Shown one piece after another: positions 6,573 through 6,759 of a stretch of 6,759 nucleotides of DNA. Each line of letters starts with the position of its first letter. Positions within the stretch are counted from its first letter, which is position 1. Under the pieces are notes generated by a model. It made no database searches. It worked only from the letters and a program-made list of their open reading frames with translations, and was not told the origin of the DNA. A program made the position numbers and the translations under genes. Source of the stretch: MGBC102946 sp022793145 (GTDB lineage Bacteria; Bacillota_I; Bacilli_A; RF39; UBA660); NCBI GenBank assembly GCA_947426265.1, contig CANEDJ010000058.1, positions 1-6,759 of the forward strand, written 5' to 3'.

Positions 6573-6601
6573 ATAATACTATTATACTAAATATATCTCA
6601 A
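6573..6601 (-). promoter_or_regulatory. Promoter of the NERD-HRDC gene
   Basis: TTGAGA (6601-6596) and TATTAT (6578-6573) on the minus strand each match the sigma-70/SigA consensus at five of six bases and are exactly 17 nt apart. A start near 6567 would leave a leader of about 30 nt before the ATG at 6534. A second TATAAT (6586-6581) lies in the same AT-rich stretch but lacks a good -35. Confidence 0.55.
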
Positions 6602-6640
6602 TAATACCATAAATTTTTTTATTACTATTTATATTGATAA

Positions 6641-6656
6641 TATTTAGCTATTTAGC
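6641..6656. repeat. Perfect tandem repeat of an 8-bp unit
   Basis: TATTTAGC occurs twice in direct tandem (6641-6648 and 6649-6656). It lies about 40 bp upstream of the -35 of the NERD-HRDC promoter. This could be a regulator site, but AT-rich spacer DNA can produce such repeats by chance or slippage. Confidence 0.6.
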
Positions 6657-6673
6657 AGTAATTAAATCAGCCT

Positions 6674-6704
6674 AAAAAAAAGCAAGCAGAAAATTCTACT
6701 TGCT
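6674..6704 (-). terminator. Rho-independent terminator of an unseen gene beyond the right edge
   Basis: On the minus strand AGCAAG (6704-6699) pairs with CTTGCT (6686-6681). After a 1x1 mismatch, AGA pairs with TCT (6697-6695 with 6690-6688), leaving a 4-nt loop. Seven to eight U follow (6681-6674). It separates the NERD-HRDC gene from whatever is transcribed upstream on the same strand. Confidence 0.8.
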
Positions 6705-6706
6705 CC

Positions 6707-6735
6707 AGACTGTTGACAAATATGTAGAACAGTCT
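6707..6735. other. Imperfect hairpin next to the terminator
   Basis: AGACTGTT (6707-6714) and AACAGTCT (6728-6735) are perfect 8-bp inverted repeats. Inside the 13-nt loop, ACA (6716-6718) can pair with TGT (6723-6725), extending the stem after a small internal loop. Two bases separate it from the terminator hairpin at 6681-6704. On the plus strand it is followed by TTTAATTTT, so it could also act as a weak plus-strand terminator. No ORF with a start and ribosome binding site is seen in the 225 bases from 6535 to the right edge. Confidence 0.6.
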
Positions 6736-6759
6736 TTTAATTTTATATGAAATGTATTA

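Noticed and set aside
6713..6741. Plus-strand promoter: TTGACA, 17 nt, TTTAAT
   Set aside because: The match is good on paper, but the TTGACA lies in the hairpin at 6707-6735. The only following ATG (6747) has no ribosome binding site and runs off the window after a few codons. It may be real if a plus-strand gene begins just past the edge; this cannot be decided here.

Overview
The window comes from a low-GC (roughly 30 percent GC by eye), Gram-positive-type bacterium, most likely a member of the Bacillota (gut Clostridia or Bacilli type). This rests on the AT-rich DNA, strong GGAG-type ribosome binding sites, short intergenic regions with U-tract terminators, and the families present: PdaA-like polysaccharide deacetylase, YnbB-type 'methionine gamma-lyase family' enzyme, and InlB-repeat/Big2 surface protein. 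TGG is used for Trp and TGA as a stop, so the code is the standard one. I cannot assign a genus.

All five genes lie on the minus strand, so transcription runs from right to left. In transcription order: (a) 6759-6535, an intergenic stretch with the terminator of an unseen gene, a second hairpin beside it, a tandem 8-bp repeat and a promoter; (b) 6534-5455, a membrane-anchored NERD-HRDC protein with its own terminator; (c) 5327-3346, a two-gene operon of an SDR oxidoreductase and a YnbB-like PLP enzyme, joined by an ATGA stop/start overlap and closed by a terminator; (d) 3272-2184, a PdaA-like peptidoglycan deacetylase with an N-terminal membrane anchor and Ig-like domain, with its own terminator; (e) 2099-54, a 681-residue membrane-anchored surface protein (two InlB/Flg_new repeats, a duplicated unknown beta domain, two Big2 domains), with its own terminator.

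Three of the four transcription units are thus monocistronic. In the intergenic regions before genes (c) and (e), and probably (d), the U-tract of the preceding terminator falls where the -35 box of the next promoter would be. In two of these the -10 is an extended TGTTATA(A/C)T. The start codons of the deacetylase and the PLP enzyme are placed at internal ATGs, because the upstream GTG candidates lie inside the ribosome binding sites.

Functionally, the two leftmost genes act at the cell envelope. The SDR/PLP pair looks like a co-translated metabolic unit of unknown substrate. The NERD-HRDC protein is a predicted membrane-tethered nuclease-like protein. I see no mobile element, CRISPR array, tRNA or rRNA, and no clear multi-gene defence system. 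The most unusual points are the duplicated unknown domain in the surface protein, the altered metal-binding motif of the deacetylase, and the paired hairpins at the right edge.
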